In this document: positions 12,546 through 25,660 of the stretch, piece after piece
Layout of the letters: each line of letters starts with the position of its first letter
Position numbering within the stretch: the stretch's first letter is position 1
Assembly: GCF_051106095.1 (NCBI RefSeq)
Contig: NC_135785.1
Span: forward strand, 226,417,045-226,481,044
Source of the DNA: Pogona vitticeps
Taxonomy: Eukaryota > Chordata > Lepidosauria > Squamata > Agamidae
Reading direction: 5' to 3'
DNA length: 64,000 nucleotides
The notes under the pieces: generated by a model
Told to the model about the DNA's origin: nothing
The model's input: only the letters and a program-made list of their open reading frames with translations
Database searches by the model: none
Position numbers and translations under genes: made by a program

Positions 12546-13600
12546 AGTTTGTAATATGTCAAAAGGACTTTATCTGAAATAATACACAAAGTATCTAGGC
12601 ATTATTCAAAATTAGCAAAATATAGTAAATGGCAAAGTAAAAATATAAGCAAATTGTAAACTTTATCTCTTTGAAACTGTGCCCATTGGGTTTAAAAAAA
12701 CCTACGGAACTATGTGTTAGATTCAGATTTAGTCACATATAGAACTGACTATTGAAGCAAATAGGATTTGTATAGGATTTAAATTATTTATGGCTGACCA
12801 AAGTCCCATTGATTTGAGTTGGTCTACTCCAGTGAAGTGAAAATACATTACAAATCACAACAGCTACTGTAAGATGACTTAAATTGAGCAGCAACAGAAA
12901 GGAACATACATGCATATGTCACTAATCTAGCAATAGTCTTTCTCATAGTTACTCCTCAAAACAAAATGTGTAGGGTACTTGTTTGAAAACCAGACGCTAT
13001 TACATAGCTTCATTTTGAAGCCCCACTCCATGCCTGCCATGCCTTTGTGCCTTTATTAGGCAGCATTATTTAAGGACAAAGGTGGGAGGTGCTGAGTTAT
13101 CTGCTCCCTTGCAGCAATTATTTTGCTGATGTTGCGCAAACAAACACCAACTAAACAGCATGAACACTTTTCAAAACCACAAAAAAGATTGCTTTATGTA
13201 GTAGCTTTCCTTCTACATCTGTCTTGGTGGAAGCTATCCCTTTGGCTATAGCAGCTCCTTGAAATACAACAGGTGCAGTGTGTCAACATGAAATATTTAT
13301 TGAGTATTTTTTCTTTGAATCTGTTTTACAAAATGAAGTTGTTTTTTTCATTGTGACGTTTTGGTAACTTAAGCATACCATATTCATGGCATTCGGAAGA
13401 AAAATATAGCACTTTATGGTGGTGTATAAAATAAAACAGAAAGGACATTTAAACCATATTCTGGGATTAATTCTGATTACTGCTCTTATTGAATACGATG
13501 GTACTGAGAACAGGTTTAGAATTGATAATTACACCTTTCTTTTCAACACTACTAAGTCTTTAACCACTGTGGACTAAATCTGCAACTTTACAGTTTAGGG
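12546..13600. other. unassigned intergenic sequence
   Basis: No gene seen. Around 12,795-12,840 the words gtcccattgatttgagttgg and tctactccagtgaagtg look like a MITE remnant but cannot be bounded. Confidence 0.45.
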
Positions 13601-13954
13601 CAGACCTGAGCAAAGTGCGGCCCACATATGGCCTGCGAGCCACTCCTGTCCGGCCCGCCGGTCGTTGCTCCAGTCCGGTGTTCAAGCACTTGTTCAAGCC
13701 CAGAACAGAATGGATTTCTCTCACTGAACAAATTGAACATCAAAACCATTTATAGGTTTTTTTGGTCTAAAGTTGTTCAGTTGCTTATCTTTAACATACT
13801 GCAAAAAACCTCTTTGTGAAGATTAACAAGTTTAAAATAAAAACAATCATAACATCACTGTTTCATTTTATTTTTAAGTAAAGTTGGTTCGGCCCCTGAA
13901 CACAGTTCAGATTTTTCATGTGGTTCCCCTGTAGAAATTAATTGCCCACCCCTG
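13601..13954. mobile_element. non-autonomous hAT element with 8-bp target duplication
   Basis: Left end cagacctgagcaaagtgcgg and right end taattgcccacccctg are the imperfect inverted ends of the cagggg-type hAT group. The flanks gtttaggg and ttttaggg match at 7 of 8 positions. The interior carries no recognisable transposase. Confidence 0.8.
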
Positions 13955-14033
13955 TTTTAGGGGAAAAATACAACTCACTGCTTTGTTGTGCATGGACATA
14001 ACGGTTATTGCTCTGATCAATGAATGATATGTA

Positions 14034-14190
14034 GAGATGGGCAAGAAATGAACCATGAACCAAAAAAACCCCGACAAATCAGTTCGAGTCGTGGTTCATT
14101 TCATGACCCAGTTCGGGTGGTCAGGCAGTGGTTCTGTTGGGAGGCAGTTAAATTCCCCACCTGTTGGCGCGGCACTGGCGGAAATTATCC
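14034..14190. mobile_element. left end of a gtagagatgggca-type foldback element
   Basis: It starts gtagagatgggcaagaaatg and continues with repeated gaaccatgaacc and ggttcatttcatgacc words. The complete relative at 40,579-41,172 has this end and its inverted partner. The right end is not visible here, so the copy is partial. Confidence 0.55.
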
Positions 14191-14683
14191 TTGACACCAC
14201 CTGCCTTTTATGCCAGTTTTGAAGCACAAGGATAGATCTAGATTGCGAAGATTACTAGGGGTCAGGATGTTCCTCAGGTGATGATTCCCAGTATAGGAGT
14301 AGGGGCAGAGAAACCAAGCACATGACCTATTTGCTCCAAAAAGGTAAGTAGGGTCACTTAGTGCCATACAAACATGTGGTTAATTCCAGATGTTTTCATT
14401 GCTACCATCATTAAATTTTTAAAAATCAAAATAACTGAATTTTCTCCTCTGTTAGACCCACACTTGAATTGTATCACCTTGAGAAAGGCTGGACTTCATG
14501 ACCTAGGATTAGCCAAGCTCTGGCTTAATTTCCTGTTGGAAAAGGAAATTGCCCCAATGCTTCCTGGGAACTAATTTCAATTACACACTGCCTTAGTTGC
14601 AATAAGGCACTGAATGTAGAGCAGAAACAGTGTGTTCACACTTCTGACACATAATGGAATTGGGACATTTGAAATAATCTATA

Positions 14684-15115
14684 CAAGTGGTGCCTCGCAT
14701 TATGACGTTAATTCGTTCCAGCGAAATTGCTGAAGAACGAAAACGTAATGCGAAATAAAAAGCCCATAGAAACTCATTAAAACCCAATTAATGTGTTCCT
14801 ATGGGCTTGAAACTCACCATCCAGTGAAGATCCTCCATAGCGCGGCCATTTTCGCTGCCCATGCAGTGAGGAATCCATCCCAGAAAAGAGCAGGGAGCCT
14901 TTTATTTTACCCGGCGGCCATTTTGAAACTGCCGATCAGCTGGCCGAAAACCATCGTTTTGCGAGAATCGGTTCCTGAAGCAGGGAACCGATCATCACAA
15001 AGTGAAAAACCCCCCATTTAAAACATCGTAAAGCGATCGCTTTTGCGATCGCGAAAAGGTCATTGTGATGTGATTTCATCGTTAAACGGGGCGCTCGTCT
15101 TGTGAGGCACTGCTG
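14684..15115. mobile_element. Tigger/pogo-like MITE, copy 1
   Basis: The ends caagtggtgcctcgc and gtgaggcactgctg are inverted repeats with TA on both sides, as expected for Tc1/mariner superfamily insertion. Inner arms are complementary over long stretches (for example cgttttgcgagaatcgg facing gaaccgatcatcac). The motif ggcggccattttg appears in the interior. No transposase frame. Other copies are listed at 41.6, 43.6, 46.6, 52.6 and 55.1 kb. Confidence 0.8.
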
Positions 15116-15117
15116 TA

Positions 15118-15944
15118 TTTCTTTTCTTGATCCAGTACCAAAATTCTCAAAAGCAACAAGGTTTGATTTGGAACATTAGACTTATCTTAGTAGCATTATG
15201 TATTTTAAACAAAAAAAAATATTATGTAATAGAATTTGGCTAGGAGGTGGTAAATCTCTTAACATAGCAGATAGGTGTGTTGAGTTTTTCTAAGTGCTTG
15301 TGAATGCCTCCTCAGCAATATATTTTTTAGAGTTCCTGGGGAGGAAAATGAGACCTCACTGAGAGATACATATGTTAGCTTTAATTTTCTAACTATAGTT
15401 ACTTACACCATTTAATGAATTGTGTGACTCATAATGAAATGTTTCCAGCAACAAAAAATGTGTTTTTTATCACATGCCCCTTATAATAAGACGACTTAGT
15501 AAAATGAGGATTGATGGTATTTAATGAAAACATGTAAATCTGAGCATATAAATGAATAGAATTTACAAATAAAGCCGAAAGCCAAAAACATGGCTGGATA
15601 TTCTTCTTCACAACTGTGGAGGAAGAATGAACTATGTCTACAAAGATGCATTAGTATAACTTGACCTTTTATTGAACCTGAAATAAGACTTTATTATGGA
15701 ATCAATGGAAAAGTTGCAAAGACTTTGGTCAATATATTCTACAAGGAAAGAAAGTGACTGAAAGGAAGTATCTCTTCGCACAAAACCTAAGGCATATTCA
15801 GGGATTAAATAAATAAAAGGGCAAACCTGAACCCAGGAGCAGAGGGTTAGCCCTGCCTCTTCCACCCTAGCTCTCAGGTGTGGAGGGTTAAAACTGAGGA
15901 GAACTGTGTCTAACTTCTTGATTTCATGGAGACCGCTTTCCTAA
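15118..15944. other. unassigned intergenic sequence
   Basis: No gene seen. The frames open between 15,429 and 15,865 on the minus strand have no recognisable domain. Confidence 0.45.
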
Positions 15945-16270
15945 ATAGGACTCTATTTACATTATGAGATATGCTGCCACAAGAAGTGAGAGCTGCCAGT
16001 TTGGACAGCTTTAAAAAGGGAATTGACAAATGTATGGAGAATATGGATATGCCAGACTACTAGTTTATGAGGCATACATTTCCTCCAGTACTATACTGTC
16101 ATTTGCTGAAGAGCATGAGCGGGGTGGTGGTGGCGGTTTTGCTGGTGCTGTTGCATTCATATCTTGTTTTCAATCTGTTCTTGGACAACAGGTGAACCAC
16201 TGTGGGGACAGAAGGATGGTTTATGTAGGCCCTTTGTGTAACCTAGCAAGGCTCTTCTGAGGTCCTTGAG
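15945..16270 (+). mobile_element. CR1 LINE 3' region
   Basis: The words gctgccagtttggacagcttt, then aattgacaaatgtatggag and later caaggctcttctgagg follow the order of a common squamate CR1 3' UTR on the plus strand. The terminal ttcttatg-type octamer is decayed. The copy is old. Confidence 0.6.
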
Positions 16271-16725
16271 GTGCCATTTGTTATGTGTAATGGAATAGTG
16301 TTTTTTTAAAAAAAATGGGATTGTTGTCTTTTTTGTTTTTAATGAGTTTTTACTATTGTTTCTATTGGTTTTAATAATGTATTTTGAAAATTCTTTTTAA
16401 ATGTGGTAATTTATTGTTTTAGTTTTTAATATTGTTTCTTTTTTAATCCTTTAAACTGCCTTTGGTCCTTTTACTATGTGAAAGCCGCACATACCTCAAA
16501 ATCAGAAAAATAACTTTTTAATCAATGGCAATCTGCCAATGCCAAAGATATCAGACATCATACAAAACTGTGCAACAAGATAGTGGCCCATATCACATAA
16601 GAAATAAACCTCTCTCTCCCCAACCACTGAATCACAGCACAGCTAATAATACAACAACAAAAATAGAGCTCAACTAAACTCTTACTCAGAATCTCTTACC
16701 ATCATGTCAAATTCCTTTTTATATC
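16271..16725. other. unassigned T-rich sequence
   Basis: Long T and A runs, with no gene or bounded repeat recognised. Confidence 0.4.
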
Positions 16726-16864
<139 letters not shown>

Positions 16865-18485
16865 TGCTGAAAGGCATGATAAATGTACTGATTGATCCTT
16901 TCGTTCTGTGTGTGCAGTAAAATGAAACTTAAATACTTTGAATCTAACCTTTATTGGTGTTCTTCAGCAAATTGTCTAGATGCAATTTACCTTCTACCAT
17001 GGGTGCATCAAATGTCCTCATACTTCTGTCTATATCATTGAAATAGGTGAGTACGAATACAAATTCACATACATAGTACAGTATACTGAGGACACTTGGA
17101 ATTATGTCCATGTGCATATTTACCTGATATTTTGATTCCTAGGAATAAAATGTAACATGTAATATGGCCCTCTGGCAAAGTGATTTAAAGTTAGGATGCT
17201 GTGTCTAATTATACAGTTGCTTATGCACTGTTATCAGGGTTTCAGCTGTAGGCCATAAAATTACAGAGTCTTATGTGCAAGATAGGAACCTTTGCTTCCT
17301 GTAGCTGATGATGCAGAGCTTTGATTTCACGCAAAATTCCGCTTTATAGGATTATGTTGCATGGTCTAGACAACTGAGGGGAGTGGACTCTCTTCAGCAA
17401 CAGATATGCCCTCTCTCCTACCTAACAGAAAGGCAATGTTGAGCACTTGTTGGGCAGGAAAAAGGGCTCATTTTTGGTGCTCTCTTCTTTCTTCACTTGG
17501 TCCTGTCTCTCTAAGATGCTACAGCCTGTAATTTTATACAAAATTTTGGACAGGTCTGATGCAGCACGAGAAGCAAGCTTTGCAAACTGCACTTACAAGT
17601 CCTTGGATCCAGACACAATCACTTCCCTGTACCTTTGATTGTATTGAATGAATGAATGGGAGCCGTGCACATTTCCCACCCACAAGTAAACCTGTTACTC
17701 ATAAATACGGCAATGAAATTCATTGGCTATAAATTTGGATTCTGTGTTCATAAATAAAACACCAATCGCCTATGGAGCTCACACTTTCCTTTCTCAGCAT
17801 GTATCCTGCAGGAAGCAGGAACATTTGGTGATCTTCTGAAACATTAGGTTGGGGCAGAATTGATTATGAACGTTTCTACCAGCAGCATAAACCATCCCAC
17901 TTCTAACAATTCTTAGGGAGTACTCTCAGAGAGGGAAGTGTTTGTGGACTGGAATTAAGCGATAGGCTGCCAGGGCAAAGAAAATAGGAAACACAGGGCT
18001 GGTTACTTTGACAGTATTGCTAGATGCAGAGGCACTCAAAATTACTGTGGTATGGCAAGGCAGGAACCGTTTGCTCAGCTGCCTCAGGAATGGGAATGAG
18101 TTCTTCCTTTTGGCCCAGTGGGACCAGTTCAGAATTAGGCAGTGCAAAGCAGGAAATGCATCAGTCAGCTTCCTAGCTTCAGGGTGGAGGGAGGACATGA
18201 GGAGTTATAAGTTACTTTCATGCCCTTGTCCCGCACCACAATTAGAGCTCTGTGCAATTTCAGGCATAAGACACGAACAGGGCTTGAATCCTTATCAAAA
18301 AGGATGGAGACAAGCAGGAATGGCACAAAAGTGGAGGAAGAATGCAGAAATGAAAAGCTGCTCTACATTACTGTACTGTAATATCTGATTGTAGAAATTA
18401 AACCATTTTTTAGAAATCAGCAATTTGCCATCAGTGGCAAGGAGAGGCAAAAAGTCTAATGCTTGTAACAAGAAGCATTTTTGTC
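16865..18485. other. unassigned intergenic sequence
   Basis: No gene seen. A 126-codon frame from 18,008 has no recognisable domain and its opposite strand is also open, which argues for chance. Confidence 0.45.
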
Positions 18486-18489
18486 ACAT

Positions 18490-18556
<67 letters not shown>

Positions 18557-18610
18557 TTTGATTTTTACCCCGCCCCTCTAGACAACGTCTACTCAACGTC
18601 TTCCTTCGTC
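18486..18610 (-). repeat. (TTTA)n tract plus LINE 3' end, minus strand
   Basis: About eighteen TTTA units are followed by ccccgcccctctaga. On the minus strand this is a LINE 3' end (tctagaggggcggggtaaaa) with an expanded (AAAT)n tail, of the same kind as at 27,990 and 42,065. Confidence 0.75.
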
Positions 18611-18789
18611 TACATTTGAGAAGTTACAGTATGTTACCGGTGGTGCTAAAGAAGGAAAGTGCAGTGTGTATCTTTTCCTAGCTGGGAATAATCAGCTAGC
18701 CTACAAGACCCATCACCCCCTAGCAGGGAATGATTTTTTCGGAGTACCATTTGTTGGAGGAGGACAGAGTTGACACTAGCCAGCCTTTG

Positions 18790-19640
18790 GCCCCTTTTAT
18801 TTTTTCTTTTATAAAAATATTTATTGAATGAACATGGAAACAGCAACAGTAATAAGAAAATAATAGTGCAGGTCTTTAGCTAGAAATACATAATTTGACA
18901 AAATTTCTTCAAACCATTGTAATCTGTATCAGATTAAAACATTGCACCAAAGATTGATATGGGAGGCTGGTGGAAAATAAGTCTTGTTCTTCTTATTAAC
19001 ATAAAAAGAAAAAGAAAAATATCTGTTAAAAAATAATCTTGGGAATGAAGTTGTTCAAATAATTTGAACTGGGGTGATTATTTTTCCATTAGGTCTATAT
19101 GCCATATTCTGTTTCTTCATGCATGTGAAGATAAATTACAAGTTTTCTTCCTGATTGTGGCAATTTCCAAACTTTCTGCCATACAGGAAAAAAAAGCAAC
19201 AGTTTCTGAAGCAACTGTTTGTTTATTGCCTGAAAATAAAGACAGAAGAGCTAGATCTGGGGACCTTCACGATTTTTTAAGTTAATTGATTCTATTTGTG
19301 TAAAAACTCTGGATCAGAACTACTGGATATTCCCATATTTCCTCCAACAGGATCAACAGATTTCTTTACTGATATAACTTAAAATGAACGGTGTAAAAAT
19401 ATCATTATCAGTTTAACAGAATGTTCCTTAACCTTGGAAGAGATTGTTTTGAGAGGAGCCTTGCTCCATTTTACATCAGATACGGTCATCCTCAAATCAC
19501 TTTCCCAAATCATTTTGAGACCTACTGTACAGCCACTGTGGGATTCAATTAGTATTTCACATTGTTTTAAAGCCATTCCCCACTGGATATTTTCTGAAGC
19601 AAATAGCAATACTTCATATGCAGTTAAATTGTCTAGTGGC
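18790..19640 (-). mobile_element. L1-like LINE 3' fragment, minus strand
   Basis: On the minus strand a frame (19,379-19,609) reads KMIWESDLRMTVSDVKWSKA and ends SKVKEHSVKLI. This resembles the squamate L1 ORF2 region upstream of its cysteine motif, as I remember it. Downstream the sequence becomes A-rich like an L1 3' UTR and ends near 18,790. Several frame breaks are present. Confidence 0.5.
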
Positions 19641-19867
19641 TTGTACTTTCACTGCTGGAAGGGAAGAAAAGTGAACAACCTGCAATATTTGAAACCAGGA
19701 GGGTTAGATAGTATTTGCTTGATTTAACAGTTGCTCCCTGACTTTTTGGGGGGTGGGTGGGCTTTCTTCTGGGCAAGTATTTTCCTTTGAGTAAGAAGGA
19801 TGGGATCATGCTAGGCCCCAGGCTAGGCAGTAGCATGAACAGAATAAAGATGGAGTGCCTGCTAGAT

Positions 19868-20004
19868 GCAGTGGACCTCAACCTTGGGCCTCCAGATGTT
19901 CTTGGACTACAACTCCCAGAAGTCTTAACCACCACCTCTGCTGGCCAGGATTTCTGTGAGTTGAAGTCCAAGAACATCTGGAGGCCCAAGGTTGAGGACC
20001 ACTG
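19868..20004. mobile_element. hAT MITE with long inverted repeats
   Basis: The left arm cagtggacctcaaccttggg and right arm cccaaggttgaggaccactg are near-perfect inverted repeats. They extend inward through ctccagatgttcttggacta. The flanks tgctagat and tgctagag match at 7 of 8 positions, the hAT target-site length. The overlapping open frames on both strands are by-products of this hairpin. Confidence 0.87.
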
Positions 20005-20012
20005 TGCTAGAG

Positions 20013-23000
20013 GATTCTGCTTGAGAGTGAGAGTGATGCACCTAGCCACCGTCGTATTATGCACTGGCTGCCTGTGGGGACAGGTTTAGGGTTTTGATAT
20101 TGTTCTCAAAATCCATCAATATAACACAAGACCCTGGTTACCTTAGAGAGAGCTGTTTCCTCTGCCTGATTGCTGTGATTTGTATCAAAGGCCTTCCTGT
20201 TTCTGCTATACACTACAGTTGTACATCTGGTGAAATCCAGCAAGAGTCCTGTCCCATTGGCATTTGATATTTTTCCAACAGAAGCTGCTGATTATGTTGT
20301 ACAGCAGGGTTTTGTTTAATCCCAAAGTATTGTTGTGTTATAATGTTAAACACTGTATACTGCCTAGATCTCTTACATATGACGGTGGTATATAAATATT
20401 TTAAAACAATGAAAATTTCTCGAATCAGAAGTTGTATGCACTTTGAACACTTCTCTATTTTCTTACTTTGAAACTGTGATCCAATGCAGGATTTGATTTT
20501 TTTTTAATCTGCCTTGTACTGATCTCTCAATCCTTTATTGACTGGGAAGCCATCCAGTTCAATATGAGGCAGAACTGGGCTGCCACTCCCAGAGACCACA
20601 ACCAGCATGGCCAGCTGGATCTTCTGGATGCTGCAATCCAAAAAAAAAAGCAACTCTTCTAGGATTCACATAGATACATAAAGATAGAATCTGAGCTGGA
20701 TTTGAATAAGAAGCTAGACGCGAAAAGGAGCATATTACATTTCTTGTTAAAATCTGTGAGGAATGTACCTTACACATGTGAAGTCCTCGTAGAAAGATGA
20801 TGATAACATTTATGAAAGCAATAGAAAACAATAATCCAGGTGAGGTCAGACCAAAGCACAATTTGCATCTGCAAATGCCCTCATGTGAGTGTCAAATGTG
20901 CATTCCATTGGATATTCTTTAAGACACAGGTAATTATAAATGGCAACGTAAGTTTCCCCCATGCCATGAACTTCCTTCAAATAAATTAAAATTATTTATT
21001 ATCATTATGTATTACATAAATAATAGGACAACAACAGCTTGTAAATGGAAAGGGAGACAGGGGGTGATGGGGAGAAGTTGAAAGAGGAAGTTCAAAGAGG
21101 AAGTTGAAGTCTATCTGGACAGTAGACAGGACAGGTATAATAGCGGGACGCTCCCCCCAAATCCTCCAGGAATGGTCGAAAGGAAGCACGTGGAGCACCA
21201 GTCCCCCTCCTGCAGGGGTTCCCAATTTTTTTCCATCATGGCTGCCCAAGTGGTAGCAGTGGTGGAGCAGGGGGAATGGCAAGGGGTGCATGGCAGAATA
21301 GGAAGCAAAGAAGCATGAAGGAGCCAGAACAGCTGGAGCCAGAAGAGCAGCAGCAGCAGCAACATCTCCACTGGCTTGGCAAAAAACACACACAAAACTT
21401 CAGCATTCCTCCTGGCTAGTTTAGTGATGCCCCAGGGAGCCATAGGTTACCATGAGGGGCCAGCAAGGGTGATTTGCCAACAGGGCAATTTACCTACACA
21501 TTTAAAAAAAGGGGGGGGGAAGAGAAAAGCAAAAAAAGAGGAAAGGGATATGTCCCACTTGAGGGCTGTAGATTAATGTACTGCGTCTAATTTACTCTTT
21601 AAAAGGTGGAACAGTTAAAAAGATATGAACTACTATCACAGGACATATGCCACATGACCAGCATACACATCTACACAGGAACCAGAAGACACAAGAAAGA
21701 AGGGAGACATTTCTCTAGTCTGACCACAGCCAGAATGAAAAATATTTCAAGCACTTTCCTTTCAGTGTCAGAGAACTTTGTCCAAACTCCTTAAAAGGAA
21801 AGGTGGAATAAAAATGAAAAAGGAAATGCATTATTTTGTGAAGCAGGGCTAAGATAAGCATAACAATACATCTTGGATTCATGAAGAACAGTAATGCCTA
21901 CTTATTTATCTTCAAGACGGGAATTCATTCTTGCTTAGTCTTTTATTCCCTGTAACTTGGATAACCAACCCAATTTTACAGCAGAATTGCAAGTGTGTTA
22001 CACTGACGCTATTGAATTCAATAGTGCTTGCATGTTAACTACCTCTATCTTATGGAGTGGCTCTACCATATCTTATGAGGGATTATTCTGTTTGTCATAA
22101 ATCTCATCTTAGTCATGTTTAGTGAGAGGATAATGATGGTTGATTATACCTCAGACTACATACCATACTGACATCTGTAATTGTTTTTCCTCCTCTTCCC
22201 TGCTGATATTCTTAAAGGAAACATCCTGACATCTGGTGGATGTACCAATAAGTTCACCTATAAAAATGAAGTCAGCCAATTATTCTAGTAATTAATTGTA
22301 TTCCTTTCACTTCATAGCAGAAGTCAGTACGACATCTACTTGAGAGTAACTCCCATTAACCCGCATCAGATTTACTTCTCTGTGGGATTATATTGTAGAG
22401 AGATAATGCTAAAGATGCACTAATGAATGGACAGAAAACAAAAGCAAATTTACAGTTTATTTTTTTTTTTTCAAAAAAGGCATTTATCACTAAGGCTAAT
22501 TTTCACCAGAAGCCAAACTTAAAAAGAATCAAATATCAAATACACACTTATACAGTATGTCCCAAAGCTAATCACTATGATAAAGGAAAGAATAGATCCT
22601 CTGTGCACTGTAAGCTACTTGTGAGAGAATTTGGGCGAGCCACAATATAAAAAATACTTTTAATTGTTGCTCTCTTTTTTTTAGTTTTTAGATAGAACAA
22701 ACGGACTGAAGCAAGGAGTTGGAGAGAGCCCTAAGATATCCAGAAGAATGTATGTATTCCTAGATTGCAAGGAAAGCTTTTTAGGGGAATATTCACACCT
22801 GTGATATTCCTACTTGCATTCTGAGGTGCTAGCCACTTGCCTGCAAAATGACATGTCCACCATTTCCCACTTGAATCTAGTGCAAATGTTTTATCTGGAC
22901 CAAGCTAATATTTGGCATGATTTTAAAAAGCAGCATGGGCAGTAAATATATACTCTTTCAGAGATGCTCTGCTTATTCCTGTAGAGGAAATAAATTCTGG

Positions 23001-23530
23001 TGACAAATTCTTCCTCTCCACAAAGAATTAAATCTGTGTTTATATTTTATTTATAATTTGGACTTGCAAGGTTAGATTTACTATTTGTTCCCTTGTATAA
23101 AATGACTCCAAAAATGTCATCTCTCAAGAGAAGCTCTCCCACTTTCCCTAAATCAATTTGCTCAGTGTATTTCTCCTCTTCATGATTTAGACATTGTTTT
23201 AGATCATTTCCTTTTATTGACAGTGAGTCTAATCTGTTGACTTTCTGAAACATTAACTTCTCAGATATTGGCATGGCCTGTTAAGGATGGCAACATTATA
23301 GATTCTTCTGTTGATCTTTTCAGGGGGACATAGACTCACAGAATCTGTGTGTAAAGGGGATGGTGCTGACAATGATGATGATGAAAGTGATAATAGTAGT
23401 AGGAACAGTAGCAGAAACAGCAGCATTTATATATATATTTATCACAATTTATCGAATTCTTTAGCCAAAAGGCCTCCTGGAGCTGCTTTCATAAATCACT
23501 TAGAAAAATGGTCAATGTCCATAGGTTTTC
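20013..23530. other. unassigned intergenic sequence with scattered repeat scraps
   Basis: No gene seen. At 20,340-20,400 (actgcctagatctcttac, then ggtggtatataaatat) there is a LINE 3'-end-like scrap. At 20,570-20,640 cactcccagagaccacaacc resembles a decayed hAT MITE. At 21,345-21,360 there is a short (AGC)n run. At 22,330-22,390 cttgagagtaactcccatta is a widely repeated squamate word that I cannot place. Confidence 0.4.
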
Positions 23531-23692
23531 AGTTCCCCAGAAGAGCCAGCCTGTGTGGCCTTGGGCAAGCTGCACCGTCACAAGATGGCCCCAGAGGAAG
23601 GGAATGGGAAACCACTTCTGAGTATCCTTTGCCTAGAAAACCCTGGAAAAGGATTGCCATGAGTCAGAATTGACTTGATGCACATAGTTAAA
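23531..23692 (+). mobile_element. SINE 3' body with BovB-like tail
   Basis: Words agccagcctgtgtggccttg, gaaaaccctggaaaaggatt and gccatgagtcagaattgact occur in the same order as in the fuller copy at 28,381-28,605. The tail is the BovB-like terminus used by squamate SINEs. The tRNA-like head is missing. Confidence 0.7.
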
Positions 23693-25156
23693 AAGAATTA
23701 AGAATTGCCTTTTTATTTAGAGCTCCTTGTCTTTAAACCTATATGATAGTTTCACCATATCATAAATGGCTGTAACTATGAACTATGGCTAGAATAACAA
23801 TGGAATAAATTGATTATATTAAGAAAAATATGAATACCTACAAACTCCTTATTCAGGAAGAAGTAGACTTTAAAAAAAGAAATCAAACCTGACAGCTGTT
23901 CACATTCCTTGTGTAAATAATCTCTGCTCAATCAACCACTTTACCTCAGGAATGTCAGCAGCATAAGGTCTGAGCTCTAACTCCATTTTTAAAATTCCCA
24001 TTTGCCAGTTAGGAACAGACTGAAAGTTACAAATTTTCTTAAGCTGAGCAACAGGATTTCAACCACCGAAAGGTAAGTGTTTATTTTACAACTTCTGTTA
24101 ATTCATTGGGTCTCCTGTGGTCAGGACTAGCAATTGGATTTATCTAGAGAACTTGTAATTTAGACTATTATTAGCAAAAGCCAAAAAAGGGTACGCAGGG
24201 TGATTATTTGAAAATTTTCAGGAATGTTACCTCACTGATTTTTCTGACTACATTGATAACATTCTGTCTATAGAGGAAACATAGCTCTGAATTGTTTGGA
24301 AAGGAGAGATAATTTGAGTTATGGGATTTTGGTTGTTATGAATTAGATTACTATCTCGGGATGTTTTTTTCTTTAATATTTGGTAGCTCTGGAAAATAAT
24401 TATTGACTCTCTCTTTTGCTTAGAAGCTTATACCAACAAAATTAGTTGATACTGATAGGAGGGAACAGTAGCTTGATGACTTCAGCTAATTAAGAAACCT
24501 GCAAGTGCTATGAATAAATACTGTGTGACCCTGATTTTTCATTGGAGTAAAAGAAAATTAGCTAGACCAAAGGCTGTTAAAAGCACATGACAATCTGTGA
24601 AAGCACTATCCCAGGTTTCTGTGAGCCTTGTCCAGTGTTTGTCAGGATGGGCTTCTAAGCAGCTATGAAAAATGTATTACAGTATTTTTCAAATTGTTTT
24701 CAAGGCAGCTCAAAAGTGCCAAGTTGCACAAATACTGTATCCCCTCCCTCCGTAGCTTATCCACACCCACACACCACACCCATGCACCAAAAGCCCTTAA
24801 ACGCTAGCAAAAAAAACCCTGTTTCCCTTCTACTCTCCAACTTCAGGGCAACTACCACTGTGTAAGCAAACTTCTGGACATTATTCTTTCTTTAGCCATT
24901 GGATGGGTCCAAGCTGGTCTTCCCCATCTCATAACGTTTTTCTCAGTAGTCTTTGGTCCCTTTGCTGATGAAAGAGGCCCAAGCATATGTAGGAACAATT
25001 TGTAATTTGGTTGTTTTCTCTTTATTATAGACAAAAGCATGGAGAGATCTGCTTAGTCTTACGCATTCCCTCAGAAAAAGAAAGATGATCAGCCTGGATG
25101 TGTCATGATTAAAATACATACAATTTTTTCACTTATGGTCAATGGCTTCATTCTTT
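23693..25156. other. unassigned intergenic sequence
   Basis: No gene seen. A donor-like aggtaagt near 24,070 has no accompanying open frame or acceptor that I could recognise. Confidence 0.45.
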
Positions 25157-25188
25157 GAGAGAGAGCGAGAGAGAGAGAGAGAGAGAGC
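25157..25188. repeat. (GA)n microsatellite
   Basis: About fifteen GA units with one interruption. Confidence 0.95.
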
Positions 25189-25544
25189 CTGGAGCTGTAT
25201 CTTCACTTATCTGTCTTCAGAGAGCAAAAAGTGGAGGATGGAAGAAAGGTGGCTAACAAACCAAGAGACAGGATGAAAGCAGTAGTATCAAGTGCTCTCA
25301 GGCATGGAGAGGGGAAAGCTCTAGATTTAGTGGCAGCATCCTCTCCATGGACATACTGCTCAGCATTAAAGGGAAAGCTTGCAAGATTGTATTTTTCAAA
25401 GAGTATGTTTGATCGATAACATTTTAATTTTGTCCTTTACTAAGGGGCAGCACATATTGTTTCCCTTTTATTCTCACAAGAGTCCTGCGATGGAGGTTAA
25501 ACTGACAAGTTAGGACTAGTCTACACAGGTTCAATTGGAGAAGG

Positions 25545-25660
25545 CTGGATTAGGCTAAATAGAGTCCTTAAGGTTGAGGAGACGTCTGGTATGCCATTTG
25601 GTATGATCCTTACATCCAAATGGCATACGCACCTCAAGCAACCCTATTTGGTCCACTGTC
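25545..25660. mobile_element. foldback element with 13-bp perfect inner stem
   Basis: Arms gtatgccatttgg at 25,589-25,601 and ccaaatggcatac at 25,616-25,628 are exact reverse complements around a 14-base loop. Less exact pairing continues outward (ggctaaatag on the left, ccctatttggtcc on the right). This suggests a decayed MITE rather than a chance palindrome. Outer ends are approximate. Confidence 0.55.

Noticed and set aside
24060-24080. Splice donor (aggtaagt) of a hidden exon
   Set aside because: No open frame with recognisable protein features or paired acceptor could be seen nearby.
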